Shown: in pieces, positions 1 through 7,671 of the stretch
Layout: each line of letters begins with the position of its first letter
Numbering within the stretch: position 1 is the first letter of the stretch
From: Rickettsia typhi
Lineage (GTDB): Bacteria > Pseudomonadota > Alphaproteobacteria > Rickettsiales > Deianiraeaceae
Direction: 5' to 3'
DNA: 28,144 nucleotides
Assembly (NCBI GenBank): GCA_945878495.1
Contig: CAMCTP010000004.1
Coordinates: 1 to 28,144 of the forward strand
Made by a program: the position numbers and the translations under genes
Notes under the pieces: generated by a model
Told to the model about the DNA's origin: nothing
What the model saw: the letters and a program-made list of their open reading frames with translations, nothing else
Database searches by the model: none

Positions 1-147
1 GCTCCATTCGCCGGACCGTTTGAGCTTTCTGAATCTAGATGCTTTCGAAATCCTTATGTATATTCAATAGATCCGCATAATTGGCAACAATGGGAAAAAA
101 ATAATTACTATAATAGCTGTACAACGCAGGGAGGTTATTCTTATTAA
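1..147 (+). CDS. C-terminal 48 residues of an unknown protein
   Basis: The first frame is open from the window edge to a TAA at 145-147. The visible tail is rich in aromatic residues, Asn and Gly, contains two cysteines and ends in GGYSY. I do not recognise a family from this fragment. The next gene starts two bases after the stop, so the two are probably co-transcribed. The aromatic, Cys-containing tail would suit an exported protein, but that is only a guess. Confidence 0.5.
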   Translation, partial: APFAGPFELSESRCFRNPYVYSIDPHNWQQWEKNNYYNSCTTQGGYSY

Positions 148-149
148 AT

Positions 150-542
150 ATGAATAACTTTGATCTACACAGTGATTTTCAGTCAAAAAAAATCATAAAA
201 AAACTATCTGTATCAACGGTTTTATTAAACAATACAAAAGAAATAGACTGGTATATTTTAGTATATAAGGAGCTTGATAAGAAAAATATTTTTGAACTTA
301 AGAGTTCTGAAAGAAAAGAGTTTTTTCAAGATATTGAACTTGTGGGAGATCTAGTCAAAGAAATTTACGCTCCGGATCAAATGAATGTTGCAATGTTTGG
401 AAATATAACTCCGCAGTTACACTGTCACATAATGCCAAGGTTTAAAAACGATTTTGCTTGGCCGAATCCTGTATTTTGCACTCAAGTAACCAAGACTGAT
501 AATATTAGCGATTTAGCTGGGATGCTAATTGAAAGAATTTAA
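150..542 (+). CDS. HIT (histidine triad) family protein
   Basis: This 130-residue protein belongs to the histidine triad superfamily of nucleotide hydrolases and transferases. The signature lies near residues 90-98 and reads QLHCHIMPR. The central histidine, which is the nucleophile in the family, and the third one are present, while the first position of the triad is Gln. The preceding N-x-A-x-x-GN-x-x-P and the following DFAWPNPVF segment match the small HIT proteins common in alphaproteobacteria, which also have Gln there. The substrate is unknown; adenosine nucleotide conjugates are typical. The ATG lies two bases after the preceding stop, and the gene's end abuts argS. The protein looks cytoplasmic, with no signal peptide. 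Confidence 0.85.
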   Translation: MNNFDLHSDFQSKKIIKKLSVSTVLLNNTKEIDWYILVYKELDKKNIFELKSSERKEFFQDIELVGDLVKEIYAPDQMNVAMFGNITPQLHCHIMPRFKNDFAWPNPVFCTQVTKTDNISDLAGMLIERI

Positions 543-558
543 ATTTTTACCATTAAAT

Positions 559-2274
559 ATGAAAAGAATACTAGATATTGTAAATAATAAACTTAAAAAC
601 TCATTTAATCTTAACGATCAAGATTTAGCGAGATGCTCTGTATCCGAACCTGTTGCTAAGTTTGTTGATAGATATGATATATCTCTGAATCACGCAATGG
701 TTTTATCAAAAAAAATAGACAAGTCTCCTATCGAGATTTTTGAATTTATTAAAACTGAGATTAAAAATTCTACAGTAGGAAATTTTATCACCGAGATTGA
801 TTTTATCGCTGGTTTTATAAATATTTCCGTTGCTCCTGAATTTTGGCATGATGTCGCAATTTTAGCATATAAAAATTCCAGTTTCTTTTTTGCCGATCAT
901 GGAAATGGAGAAAAAGTAAATATTGAATATGTGTCAGCAAATCCAACAGGACCAATGCACATTGGACATGCAAGAGGTGCGGTATATGGCGATATTTTGG
1001 CTAATATTTTGGCAAAATCAGGATTTGATGTTACTCGTGAATACTATATTAACGATGCCGGTTCGCAAATTCAAACAGTTTTAAAAAGCTTAAGATTTAG
1101 AGTCGCACAAGTTTTGGCTAAGGATTTTTCCGAATCAATACCAGCTGGTTGCTACCCTGGGGATTATTTGATTGATGCTGCAAATAAAATGATCGATAAA
1201 TTTGGCGCAAACATTATCGATAAATGGGACACTATGTATAATGAAATCTATGATTTTACGATTCAATCAATGATGGATATTATAAAAATAGATCTTGCAA
1301 GACTTGGAGTGTTTCATGATGTTTTTTCATCGGAAAAAAAGCTATCAGATTCAGGCTGCGTTGCGGAATCATTTGATGACCTAAAATCACGTGATCTTAT
1401 ATACAAGGGCACCATTGAAAAACCAAAGGGTGGATCTGATGATAGAGACTGGGAAATGAATGAGCAATTTTTGTTTAGATCTTCAAATTTTGGAGATGAT
1501 AGCGATAGAGCTATAATGAAGAGCGATGGATCGTGGGCTTATTTTATGCCTGATATAGCTTATCATTATGATAAATTTAAGCGAGGTTTTAAGAACATGA
1601 TTCTTGTTCTTGGATCGGATCACAAGGGATATAAAAAAAGAATCTCAGCAGCAGTTGAAGCTATTAGCAATGGCAATGCAAAGATAAATGTTATATTGGC
1701 GGAAATTGTGAACTTTGTAAAAAATGGAGAACCGGTTAAAATGTCAAAAAGAGCAGGTAATTTTCTAACTTTAGCGGATGTGATTGAAGAAATTGATCCA
1801 CAGATTTTAAGATTTTTCCTGATAACAAAAAAGAACGATACAATAGTTGATTTCGATTTTGCAAGGGTATTGGAGCAATCAAAAGATAATCCAATTTTCT
1901 ATATTCAGTATGCAAATACAAGAATTAACTCAATTATGAATAAAATTACAGAATCTGGATTTAATATTGATGAATGTGATATTAAAAATGTCTGCAAGAT
2001 CAATCATCCAAAGCAATGCAAAATATTAGCAAAAATATCACAATTGCCAAATTTAGTTGAATATATTTGCAAAAATCATGAGCCACATTTATTGTGCAAC
2101 GCATTATTAGATATAGCTTCCTTGTTTCATTCGTTATACAGTGATAATGATTTTAAATTTCTCACAAATGATAAATCGCAATTATCAGCGAATGTAATAT
2201 TTTTAAAAGTTGCTCATGGAGTGATTCACTCATCCCTAGAGGCTTTTGGTATTGAAGCAATGGATAAAATGTAA
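559..2274 (+). CDS. argS: Arginine--tRNA ligase
   Basis: Class I arginyl-tRNA synthetase, which charges tRNA-Arg with arginine in the cytoplasm. An N-terminal tRNA-recognition domain (about residues 1-110) is followed by the Rossmann catalytic domain. That domain has the HIGH signature in PTGPMHIGHARG (residues 130-140) and KMSKR at 394-398, with the DALR anticodon-binding domain at the C-terminus, including FYIQYANTR. The 571-residue length is normal. I chose the ATG at 559 because homologues begin just before the KRILDIVNNKL helix. An in-frame TTG at 529 would add ten residues and overlap the HIT gene, but it has no clear ribosome binding site. The gene ends six bases before a convergent methyltransferase gene. 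Confidence 0.97.
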   Translation: MKRILDIVNNKLKNSFNLNDQDLARCSVSEPVAKFVDRYDISLNHAMVLSKKIDKSPIEIFEFIKTEIKNSTVGNFITEIDFIAGFINISVAPEFWHDVAILAYKNSSFFFADHGNGEKVNIEYVSANPTGPMHIGHARGAVYGDILANILAKSGFDVTREYYINDAGSQIQTVLKSLRFRVAQVLAKDFSESIPAGCYPGDYLIDAANKMIDKFGANIIDKWDTMYNEIYDFTIQSMMDIIKIDLARLGVFHDVFSSEKKLSDSGCVAESFDDLKSRDLIYKGTIEKPKGGSDDRDWEMNEQFLFRSSNFGDDSDRAIMKSDGSWAYFMPDIAYHYDKFKRGFKNMILVLGSDHKGYKKRISAAVEAISNGNAKINVILAEIVNFVKNGEPVKMSKRAGNFLTLADVIEEIDPQILRFFLITKKNDTIVDFDFARVLEQSKDNPIFYIQYANTRINSIMNKITESGFNIDECDIKNVCKINHPKQCKILAKISQLPNLVEYICKNHEPHLLCNALLDIASLFHSLYSDNDFKFLTNDKSQLSANVIFLKVAHGVIHSSLEAFGIEAMDKM

Positions 2275-2280
2275 TACATT

Positions 2281-2994
2281 CTATTTACCACAAAATCCAA
2301 ATACCACATTGCACTCAACGACTCCTCGGTGTTTTTCGAGGAAAATATCATTTGCATCGGATAGAATTTTTCTTGAAATTGGTTGATTTAATCTCGATTC
2401 AAGACAATTTCCTTCGCCACTATTTTTAATATCTTCGAATGCTTCATGTATTGATTGATACTGTTTTTTAAAAGTTTCCGTTGATGTGATAACATTTTTA
2501 AAGCCAATTTTTTGAAGTAAATTGCCATAATCTTTAATATCTACAACTGGTAGAAAATGGTTAATAAACTTGTTGCCATTTTTCTGATATGCCAAGAACA
2601 TGCTTTCGGCTAGTTGAAATAAATTTCCCGAGCCAAACATTGTGGAAAATAACACGCCTTTTTGTTCTAGTAGATTATTAATTTGCTTCAGCAAGACCTC
2701 TATATGATTTACTTTGTGCAGAACGAGAGGTGCAAATATTGCATCGAATTTTTGATCAATATTTTCTACTTTGCCATCAAAGATATCAGCAGTAAATACT
2801 GTTGTTAATTGCTTAAAAACTTTACCTATTTCATCGTGTAGTAATTGATTTTTTCCAATGATTAAGGCATTATCATTGCCGATATTTATTAAATCTTTAT
2901 GGTTATCGATTATGATTTCGGATATCTTGTTTTCAAATAGAGAATTTGTCTTATTGCTCTTATAATAATGCATTATGTAATTTTTATTAAACAT
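2281..2994 (-). CDS. SAM-dependent methyltransferase, NDUFAF5/BioC-like
   Basis: This 237-residue protein has the layout of the alphaproteobacterial class I methyltransferases related to mitochondrial NDUFAF5 and to BioC. The post-II segment LVLHKVNH, the following LLKQINNLLEQKGVLFSTMFG strand-helix-strand region and the later LPVVDIKDYGNLLQKIGF segment fit that family well. The glycine-rich SAM-binding motif I is poorly conserved: ALIIGKNQLLHDEI stands where a D-x-G-x-G-x-G type loop is expected. NDUFAF5 is involved in respiratory complex I assembly and BioC in biotin synthesis. Nothing here decides between these roles, and catalytic competence is uncertain. The gene is convergent with argS and stands alone. 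Confidence 0.7.
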   Translation of the reverse strand: MFNKNYIMHYYKSNKTNSLFENKISEIIIDNHKDLINIGNDNALIIGKNQLLHDEIGKVFKQLTTVFTADIFDGKVENIDQKFDAIFAPLVLHKVNHIEVLLKQINNLLEQKGVLFSTMFGSGNLFQLAESMFLAYQKNGNKFINHFLPVVDIKDYGNLLQKIGFKNVITSTETFKKQYQSIHEAFEDIKNSGEGNCLESRLNQPISRKILSDANDIFLEKHRGVVECNVVFGFCGK

Positions 2995-3050
2995 CTGCTT
3001 GAATTTAAAAAATAGACAAATATAGAGAATCTTGATTATGAAATATTTTT

Positions 3051-4157
3051 ATGTCAAGTCTGACATCTTTAATTTTTGGACAAAAAATCCTTTTGGCGGA
3101 ATATATCACAATTAGATTTGGATTATCAATTGTGGTATCATTTTTTTCAATGCTATTTATAATGCCACGTGGTATAAAATGGCTAAAAAAGATTCAGGTT
3201 TCAGGGCAGCCTATTAGAGATAAATCTGATTATAAAGCTGAGTATGCAAATGACGTTGTTATTATTGACCATAGTGCAAAAAAAGGAACGCCAACCATGG
3301 GAGGAATTTTTATGATTTTTTCTACCATAGTATCTTGTTTGTTATTCGCAAACTTATCTGAACCAAAAGTATTTTTAACTTTATCGGTAATGATTTTATT
3401 CGGAGGAATAGGCTTTTGCGATGATTATGCAAAATTATCCAAAAAGTCAATGTCTGGCATTAAAGGTAAAAAGAAATTTGCCCTGCAGATGATTATTTGC
3501 ATGTTGGTTGTATATTTTGCGCATTTTATCGACCTAGTTAATACTAATTTATATTTTCCATTATTCAAAAGCCTTGTTATAAATCTTGGTTGTCTATATT
3601 TTATATTCTCCGCAATTGTAATTACTGGATCGAGTAATGCGGTAAATTTAACAGACGGTCTTGATGGATTGGTTTCTATGCCAATATTTTTAACAGCATT
3701 TACGCTTGCAATTGTTGCATATTTGGCTGGAAATTCTATTTATTCAAATTATTTACATCTTCCATCGGTTAAGCAAGCTGGAGAGCTTTCGGTTATCTGT
3801 GGAGCTATGATGGGATCTTGTTTGGGATTTTTGTGGTTTAACTCAAAACCTGCATGTATTTTCATGGGAGATACAGGCAGTTTATCCTTCGGTGCTACCT
3901 TGGGGATCATTGCTGTATTTATTAAGCAGGAATTTATACTCTTTATTGCTGGCGGTATATTCGTGATAGAGGCAATGAGTGTAATTCTACAGGTTGTATC
4001 CTATAGATTGAGAAATAAAAAAAGAATTTTCCTTATGGCGCCAATTCATCATCATTTTGAAAAAAAAGGCTTAAAGGAGGAAAAAGTTGTAATTAGATTT
4101 TGGATTATTTCATTTCTTTTTACAATTTTAGCTTTAGCATTAATTAAATTAAGATAA
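3051..4157 (+). CDS. mraY: Phospho-N-acetylmuramoyl-pentapeptide-transferase
   Basis: MraY transfers phospho-MurNAc-pentapeptide from UDP to undecaprenyl phosphate, making lipid I at the inner membrane. The protein is 368 residues, the usual length, and is built of about ten hydrophobic segments. All family hallmarks are visible: GTPTMGGI, the DDYAKLSKK catalytic aspartate pair, NAVNLTDGLDGL, FMGDTGSL and the APIHHHFEKKG histidine loop. It therefore looks fully functional and implies that lipid-linked peptidoglycan precursors are made. Unusually, it is not beside murE, murF or murD here but heads a short run with ubiA and sdhE. The stop lies five bases before the ubiA start, so co-transcription is likely. 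Confidence 0.97.
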   Translation: MSSLTSLIFGQKILLAEYITIRFGLSIVVSFFSMLFIMPRGIKWLKKIQVSGQPIRDKSDYKAEYANDVVIIDHSAKKGTPTMGGIFMIFSTIVSCLLFANLSEPKVFLTLSVMILFGGIGFCDDYAKLSKKSMSGIKGKKKFALQMIICMLVVYFAHFIDLVNTNLYFPLFKSLVINLGCLYFIFSAIVITGSSNAVNLTDGLDGLVSMPIFLTAFTLAIVAYLAGNSIYSNYLHLPSVKQAGELSVICGAMMGSCLGFLWFNSKPACIFMGDTGSLSFGATLGIIAVFIKQEFILFIAGGIFVIEAMSVILQVVSYRLRNKKRIFLMAPIHHHFEKKGLKEEKVVIRFWIISFLFTILALALIKLR

Positions 4158-4162
4158 TATTT

Positions 4163-5032
4163 ATGCAAAGATATTTACAATTATTTATAGAAGTTAGCAG
4201 GCTGAATAATATTAAGCCGGTTATGATGCTTTTCTTACCTTGTTTATGGGGTTTGATGTTGGCATTTGATCGTAAGATTTCAACAAATGCAATGTTTCAT
4301 GCGGCAGTAATATTTTTTATAGGAGCCGTTGCCGCAAGATCATTTGGCTGTATAGTGAACGATATAATGGATAGAGATATCGATCCACTTGTTGAAAGAA
4401 CAAAGAATAGACCAATTGCTCGAGGAGATTTGAGTGCTATAGAAGCAATTATAATGTCATTAATTTGGCTTGTTATTGGTTTTTTTTGCATGATAGCTTT
4501 TAATATTACTGCAAAGTATTTTATATTGGCAGGGCTATTTATTGGATCTCTATATCCACTAGCAAAAAGATTTATCAAAGTTCCGCAGATAATATTAGGT
4601 GTTTGTTTTAACATTGGTGTTTTGGTTGGCTATTCCGCAGTATATAGAGATATAAGTTATGCAGCAGCAATGTTGTATGTATGTGGGTTTTATTGGACGA
4701 TGTTTTATGATACAATATACGCAATACAAGATGTCAATGATGATAAAAGAATTGGCGTGAATTCTTCCGTAATTTACTATGGCGATCGACTTGGTAAAAA
4801 GTTGATCACATTTATTATCATGTCAGTTGGAGCCAATATTTCTACAGGAATTTTAATATCAGCACCGTGGTTTTTTTATGCTTTTTCGTTTTTAATATTT
4901 TCATTCTTTATGGCGATGTTAGCAAAGTTAAGTAATTCAGAGAAGATTAATTATCAGAAAATTTTTGAACTAAATTCGCTGGTTGGTTTTTTGATATTAA
5001 TGCAGCTTCTTATTTCAAAAGTATATGGTTAG
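4163..5032 (+). CDS. ubiA: 4-hydroxybenzoate polyprenyltransferase
   Basis: UbiA attaches a polyprenyl chain to 4-hydroxybenzoate in ubiquinone synthesis, in the inner membrane. Both Asp-rich prenyl-diphosphate/Mg binding motifs are intact. The first, NDIMDRDID, is at residues 66-74 and is followed by RTKNRPIARG. The second is in YAIQDVNDDKRIG near residues 185-198. The 289-residue length and eight or nine hydrophobic segments fit the family. The gene follows mraY by five bases and overlaps sdhE by eight, so the three are probably translated from one message. The pairing with sdhE makes respiratory-chain sense (quinone plus succinate dehydrogenase). Confidence 0.95.
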   Translation: MQRYLQLFIEVSRLNNIKPVMMLFLPCLWGLMLAFDRKISTNAMFHAAVIFFIGAVAARSFGCIVNDIMDRDIDPLVERTKNRPIARGDLSAIEAIIMSLIWLVIGFFCMIAFNITAKYFILAGLFIGSLYPLAKRFIKVPQIILGVCFNIGVLVGYSAVYRDISYAAAMLYVCGFYWTMFYDTIYAIQDVNDDKRIGVNSSVIYYGDRLGKKLITFIIMSVGANISTGILISAPWFFYAFSFLIFSFFMAMLAKLSNSEKINYQKIFELNSLVGFLILMQLLISKVYG

Positions 5033-5318
5033 TAAATTTGATATTGAGAAATACAAAAAGATACTGCTTGAGGTAAAAAAATTTCAAGCAATCTGTGCTT
5101 ACGATGATAATTCAGAAATAGTAAATCACGATAAAACAGATGAAATAAGAAAAATTATTCATCAAAGCATGCATAGAGGTTGTAAGGAAATGGATATTTT
5201 GCTTGGCGGATTTGTTTCTAAAACTTGGAGCAAGTTTAGCCAAGACGACATCAGTCTATATCAGGATTTATTGCTTGAAGATGACCTTGAAATATACAAT
5301 GCAATTATCTCTTTATAG
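5025..5318 (+). CDS. sdhE: FAD assembly factor SdhE / SDH assembly factor 2
   Basis: This small 97-residue protein has the SdhE/Sdh5 core: an HRG-x-KEMD signature at residues 50-57, followed by LLGGF and the acidic helix region ending in LLEDDLEIYNAII. SdhE promotes covalent attachment of FAD to the succinate dehydrogenase flavoprotein in the cytoplasm. The fold is a small helical bundle. An N-terminal extension of about 40 charged residues precedes the core, somewhat longer than in E. coli. The ATG overlaps the end of ubiA by eight bases, suggesting translational coupling. Confidence 0.85.
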   Translation: MVSKFDIEKYKKILLEVKKFQAICAYDDNSEIVNHDKTDEIRKIIHQSMHRGCKEMDILLGGFVSKTWSKFSQDDISLYQDLLLEDDLEIYNAIISL

Positions 5319-5370
5319 CAAGATTTAAAATTCTTGACTATAAAAAAAAAGAATATTAGTGTCAGCGAAT

Positions 5371-5447
5371 GGCGGGGTAGCTCAGATGGTTAGAGCGGAG
5401 GAATCATAACCCTCAGGTCGTGGGTTCGATCCCCACTTCCGCCACCA
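5371..5447 (+). tRNA. tRNA-Met (CAU anticodon), elongator type
   Basis: A complete cloverleaf can be drawn. The acceptor pairs GGCGGGG with UUCCGCC (two G-U pairs). There is a D-arm GCUC/GAGC, an anticodon loop AUCAUAA with anticodon CAU, a T-arm GUGGG-UUCGAUC-CCCAC, and an encoded CCA at 5445-5447. The AAUCAUAA context resembles elongator tRNA-Met, and the initiator hallmark of three G-C pairs in the anticodon stem is absent. A tRNA-Ile with lysidine-modified CAU cannot be fully excluded. A TTGACT at 5334-5339 could be part of its promoter. The accessory island begins immediately after this tRNA. Confidence 0.93.
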
Positions 5448-5503
5448 ATAATTTATATTTTAATGTATTGCAAAAAGCTAATACTGTTTATAGCACTGGT
5501 TTT

Positions 5504-5848
5504 TTATGTATAATTTTTACCATCACTATTGTTGTAGATTTTTTTAACATTATCAATAAAGTCTTTAATTTGCACACTTGTGATGCCACTTTTTTTTGCA
5601 TTGCGAATGTTATTATAAAAATTCCTTAAGTACAACATTTCTCTGTCGCTAGCCTGACATACTTCGCATATCCCTCCCCATGTTCTCCTAATTCAGGTGC
5701 ACCTTTGTATACCAAAAAGTATTTTTTTTAGCTGATTTTGCGTTGTGCGAACAATTTTAGATTCACTAATTTCACTATCAATATCTTCAATTATACTAAC
5801 TTTTTCGAAAAAAGTTTTTAATACTTGTCGTTCTAGTTCATTATTCAT
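5504..5848 (-). pseudogene. Decayed gene with frame disruptions, origin unknown
   Basis: Reading the minus strand from an ATG at 5848, one frame gives a plausible 51-residue start (MNNELERQVLKTFFEKV...) and stops at a TGA at 5695-5693. The same frame is open again as far as a TAA at 5506-5504 and ends in a believable helical tail (REMLYLRNFYNNI...). In the middle, a second frame gives a protein-like stretch, VYKGAPELGEHGEGYAKYV. The switch falls at a run of eight A (T on the plus strand) near 5728. The simplest reading is an old gene of about 115 codons that has lost and regained frame. It lies between the tRNA and a phage-type gene, so a mobile origin is likely. I do not recognise a family. 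Confidence 0.45.
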
Positions 5849-5877
5849 GGAAACGATAGAGATGTGGGGTAATTAAT

Positions 5878-5952
5878 ATGACAAGAAAAGAAAAAATCAA
5901 GAAAAAAGTAACATCAAAATCTTTATCTTCAACTTTCCTGCTTCCGCATTAA
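5878..5952 (+). pseudogene. Possible short leader ORF or truncated gene start
   Basis: An ATG at 5878 opens 24 codons, giving a very basic start (MTRKEKIKKK) followed by SLSSTFLLPH, and ends at TAA 5950-5952, 43 bases before the MuF-like gene. It could be the surviving start of an upstream phage gene, or chance. The surrounding bases hold only a C-rich tract and an A-run. Confidence 0.2.
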
Positions 5953-5995
5953 CCCCCACCCCCATTCAAAAAAAACTGAAATCTATCAACCATGA

Positions 5996-6877
5996 ATGAC
6001 AAAAAATCGAATCACGCCAAACCAATTTTTTAACAACTGGGCACGAACAAATCTCGATCCAGACGGGATTTTCATCGATACTTTTATCAGCGGAGGAGTT
6101 AATGATACCTATAAAAATTGGTTAAAATCGAAAGAAATTGAGACCAAAAGTTTAGATTTTAGCACCTCCGCAACAACTGAAAATACTCAAAATAATGAAA
6201 ATATTTCAACCACCAGTAGAAAATATCGGTGGATTACCGAGTCAAATTCAAAATGTCCGGAGTGCCTTGCCTTGAACAATCGAGTTTTTGATTATCGCCC
6301 AAAAATTACCGACATAACGCATGCTGGATGCCGATGTCAAGTAGTTGAAATTGGCGAAAGGGAGGCTGATTTGTTGAAAATTCATCGTGAGGCGGAGTTG
6401 AAGAGGAGGGATTTGGTTGTTGAGAGGTTGAATGAAGGAGCTAATTTTTACAAAGACAGGGATGGAAAAATGCATCCAAAAAAGCAAGATCAATCAGCGA
6501 GTCAATGCGCTGGGCATGTTGCAGATGCTTTGGAAAACGGAGGTGTAAATCTAAGAAAACATCAAAATAAAAATGATCCAAATTATTTTAGAGCTTATAG
6601 ATATGGTGAATATGCTAAAAAAGAAGGATTTAAAGAGATTTATACACATAATCAAAATAGTCAAACTTTAAAGCCAAAAAATTTGGATTACAAAAAAGGT
6701 GATTTAATTGTGTTTCAACCAATAGGAAAACATATAAATGGTCACATTGCAATATACAGCGGAAAACAATGGATAAGTGATTTTGCACAAAATAATCCCA
6801 ATGGAATTATTTGGGGTGATGTAAAAACAGAAGATTTGGACTTTACAATATATAGAAATTCAAAGTGGCAGGACTGA
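5996..6877 (+). CDS. MuF-like phage protein fused to an amidase-like (CHAP/NlpC-type) domain; candidate toxin
   Basis: This 293-residue protein appears to join two modules. Residues about 75-117 carry the zinc-knuckle-like end of the phage Mu F / minor head morphogenesis domain: W79, C87-x-x-C90, then H109-x-x-C112-x-C114 in the THAGCRC form. Residues about 165-293 look like a papain-fold cysteine peptidase/amidase of the CHAP or NlpC/P60 type. The candidate nucleophile is C171 (SQCAGHV), the GDLIVF strand precedes a candidate H250 (NGHIAIY), and WISDFAQ offers D262. MuF proteins with variable toxic C-termini are known as phage-borne polymorphic toxins, so a peptidoglycan-cleaving toxin is a reasonable inference. 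The MuF portion is short compared with a full head protein. There is no signal peptide. A secreted protein is encoded convergently 12 bases downstream. Confidence 0.65.
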   Translation: MTKNRITPNQFFNNWARTNLDPDGIFIDTFISGGVNDTYKNWLKSKEIETKSLDFSTSATTENTQNNENISTTSRKYRWITESNSKCPECLALNNRVFDYRPKITDITHAGCRCQVVEIGEREADLLKIHREAELKRRDLVVERLNEGANFYKDRDGKMHPKKQDQSASQCAGHVADALENGGVNLRKHQNKNDPNYFRAYRYGEYAKKEGFKEIYTHNQNSQTLKPKNLDYKKGDLIVFQPIGKHINGHIAIYSGKQWISDFAQNNPNGIIWGDVKTEDLDFTIYRNSKWQD

Positions 6878-6888
6878 TGATATGTTGG

Positions 6889-7374
6889 TTATTGTTGTAA
6901 ATTTATAGAAATATATCCATCTGGATTGCATGATATTCCATCAACTCTCCACTTGCCCTTTTCTTTTTTCATATAATAAACCCCAGTTATCATTTTAATA
7001 TAGCATTCATTGCTTAAATTTTTACAATTTGTCGCTCTAAATAACTCATCATATGGATCTTTTGCATATCCATATGGAGAATCTTGAGAGCAAGAAATTG
7101 CATTAGCATCCCATGGATATGAGTCATAGGACCAATCTTTCATACATTCTTTGATGTTTAATACACCTACACAGCTTTGTCTATTATAATCCTTGATGAA
7201 CTCCGCCGTGAACATATCTTTATTTTCATCCGTCAACTCAAATACATTACCCAATATCCTATCCAACGCCCGCTCCGCCTCGGTTTCTGGCTTGTGGAAT
7301 TTTATGGTTTTTTGTTTTGCAAAGGCTAGATTTGTAAAAAATATGGCTAAAATAAATATTATAGTTTTTGACAT
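6889..7374 (-). CDS. Secreted cysteine-rich protein; possible immunity or inhibitor protein
   Basis: The 161-residue product starts with a clear Sec signal peptide (MSKTIIFILAIFFTNLAFA, cleavage likely after A19), so the mature protein is periplasmic or secreted. It carries six cysteines in the mature part, in pairs such as SCVGVLNIKEC and NCKNLSNEC, suggesting disulfides. The C-terminal GKWRVDGISC segment resembles the end of NTF2-like/DUF3828-type domains, but I cannot assign a family. It is convergent with the MuF-amidase gene, with only 11 bases between the stops. A periplasmic protein next to a presumed peptidoglycan amidase invites the idea of an immunity protein. The convergent orientation argues mildly against a classical co-transcribed pair. 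Confidence 0.65.
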   Translation of the reverse strand: MSKTIIFILAIFFTNLAFAKQKTIKFHKPETEAERALDRILGNVFELTDENKDMFTAEFIKDYNRQSCVGVLNIKECMKDWSYDSYPWDANAISCSQDSPYGYAKDPYDELFRATNCKNLSNECYIKMITGVYYMKKEKGKWRVDGISCNPDGYISINLQQ

Positions 7375-7416
7375 AAATTTAGTTTTTTAGGATTTATTGT
7401 TGACTGGAGATTAAAG

Positions 7417-7638
7417 TCAACCATCTAGAGGCAGAGAATCTATTTTTTTTAAAACACTCCAATTCTCTGTGTCGTTTTTATCATCTGAGTGCCAGATATT
7501 ATTTTCACATATTCGACATTTGTATATATGCTCGCTATATCCTCCATAAATACCACCAGAAAAATCCCTGCTATTGATCATAGATAAATTGCAATGAGGT
7601 TTATCGTATCTACTCTTTTTGAGCTGATCTACGCATTG
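7417..7638 (-). pseudogene. Open fragment with a zinc-ribbon-like motif
   Basis: A minus-strand frame is open for 73 codons from just inside a TAA at 7641-7639 to a TGA at 7419-7417. It reads like protein: PHCNLSMINSRDFSGG, then IYKCRICENNIWHSDD. It has a C-x-x-C and an earlier H-C pair reminiscent of a small zinc ribbon. The only ATG in frame (7581) would leave 54 residues and cut off the first cysteine, so this is more likely the tail of a broken gene than an intact one. The family is unknown. Apart from this fragment and the hairpin near 7638-7669 I see nothing in 7375-7671. Confidence 0.35.
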
Positions 7639-7669
7639 TTAAAACGTGGGATTTTACTTATGTTTTAAC
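7638..7669 (-). terminator. Hairpin after clpX stop, possible weak terminator
   Basis: GTTAAAAC (7638-7645) and GTTTTAAC (7662-7669) form a perfect 8-bp inverted repeat with a 16-base loop, three bases beyond the clpX stop. No long T-run follows on the minus strand, so it may be a transcript-end stabiliser rather than a true intrinsic terminator. Confidence 0.35.
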
Positions 7670-7671
7670 AG

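Noticed and set aside
5420..5629. Plus-strand ORF starting inside tRNA-Met
   Set aside because: It begins within the tRNA and overlaps the tail of the decayed minus-strand gene; its composition is not protein-like.
7417..7671. Second attachment-site copy of the tRNA-Met 3' end
   Set aside because: No match to the tRNA 3' sequence was found before clpX.
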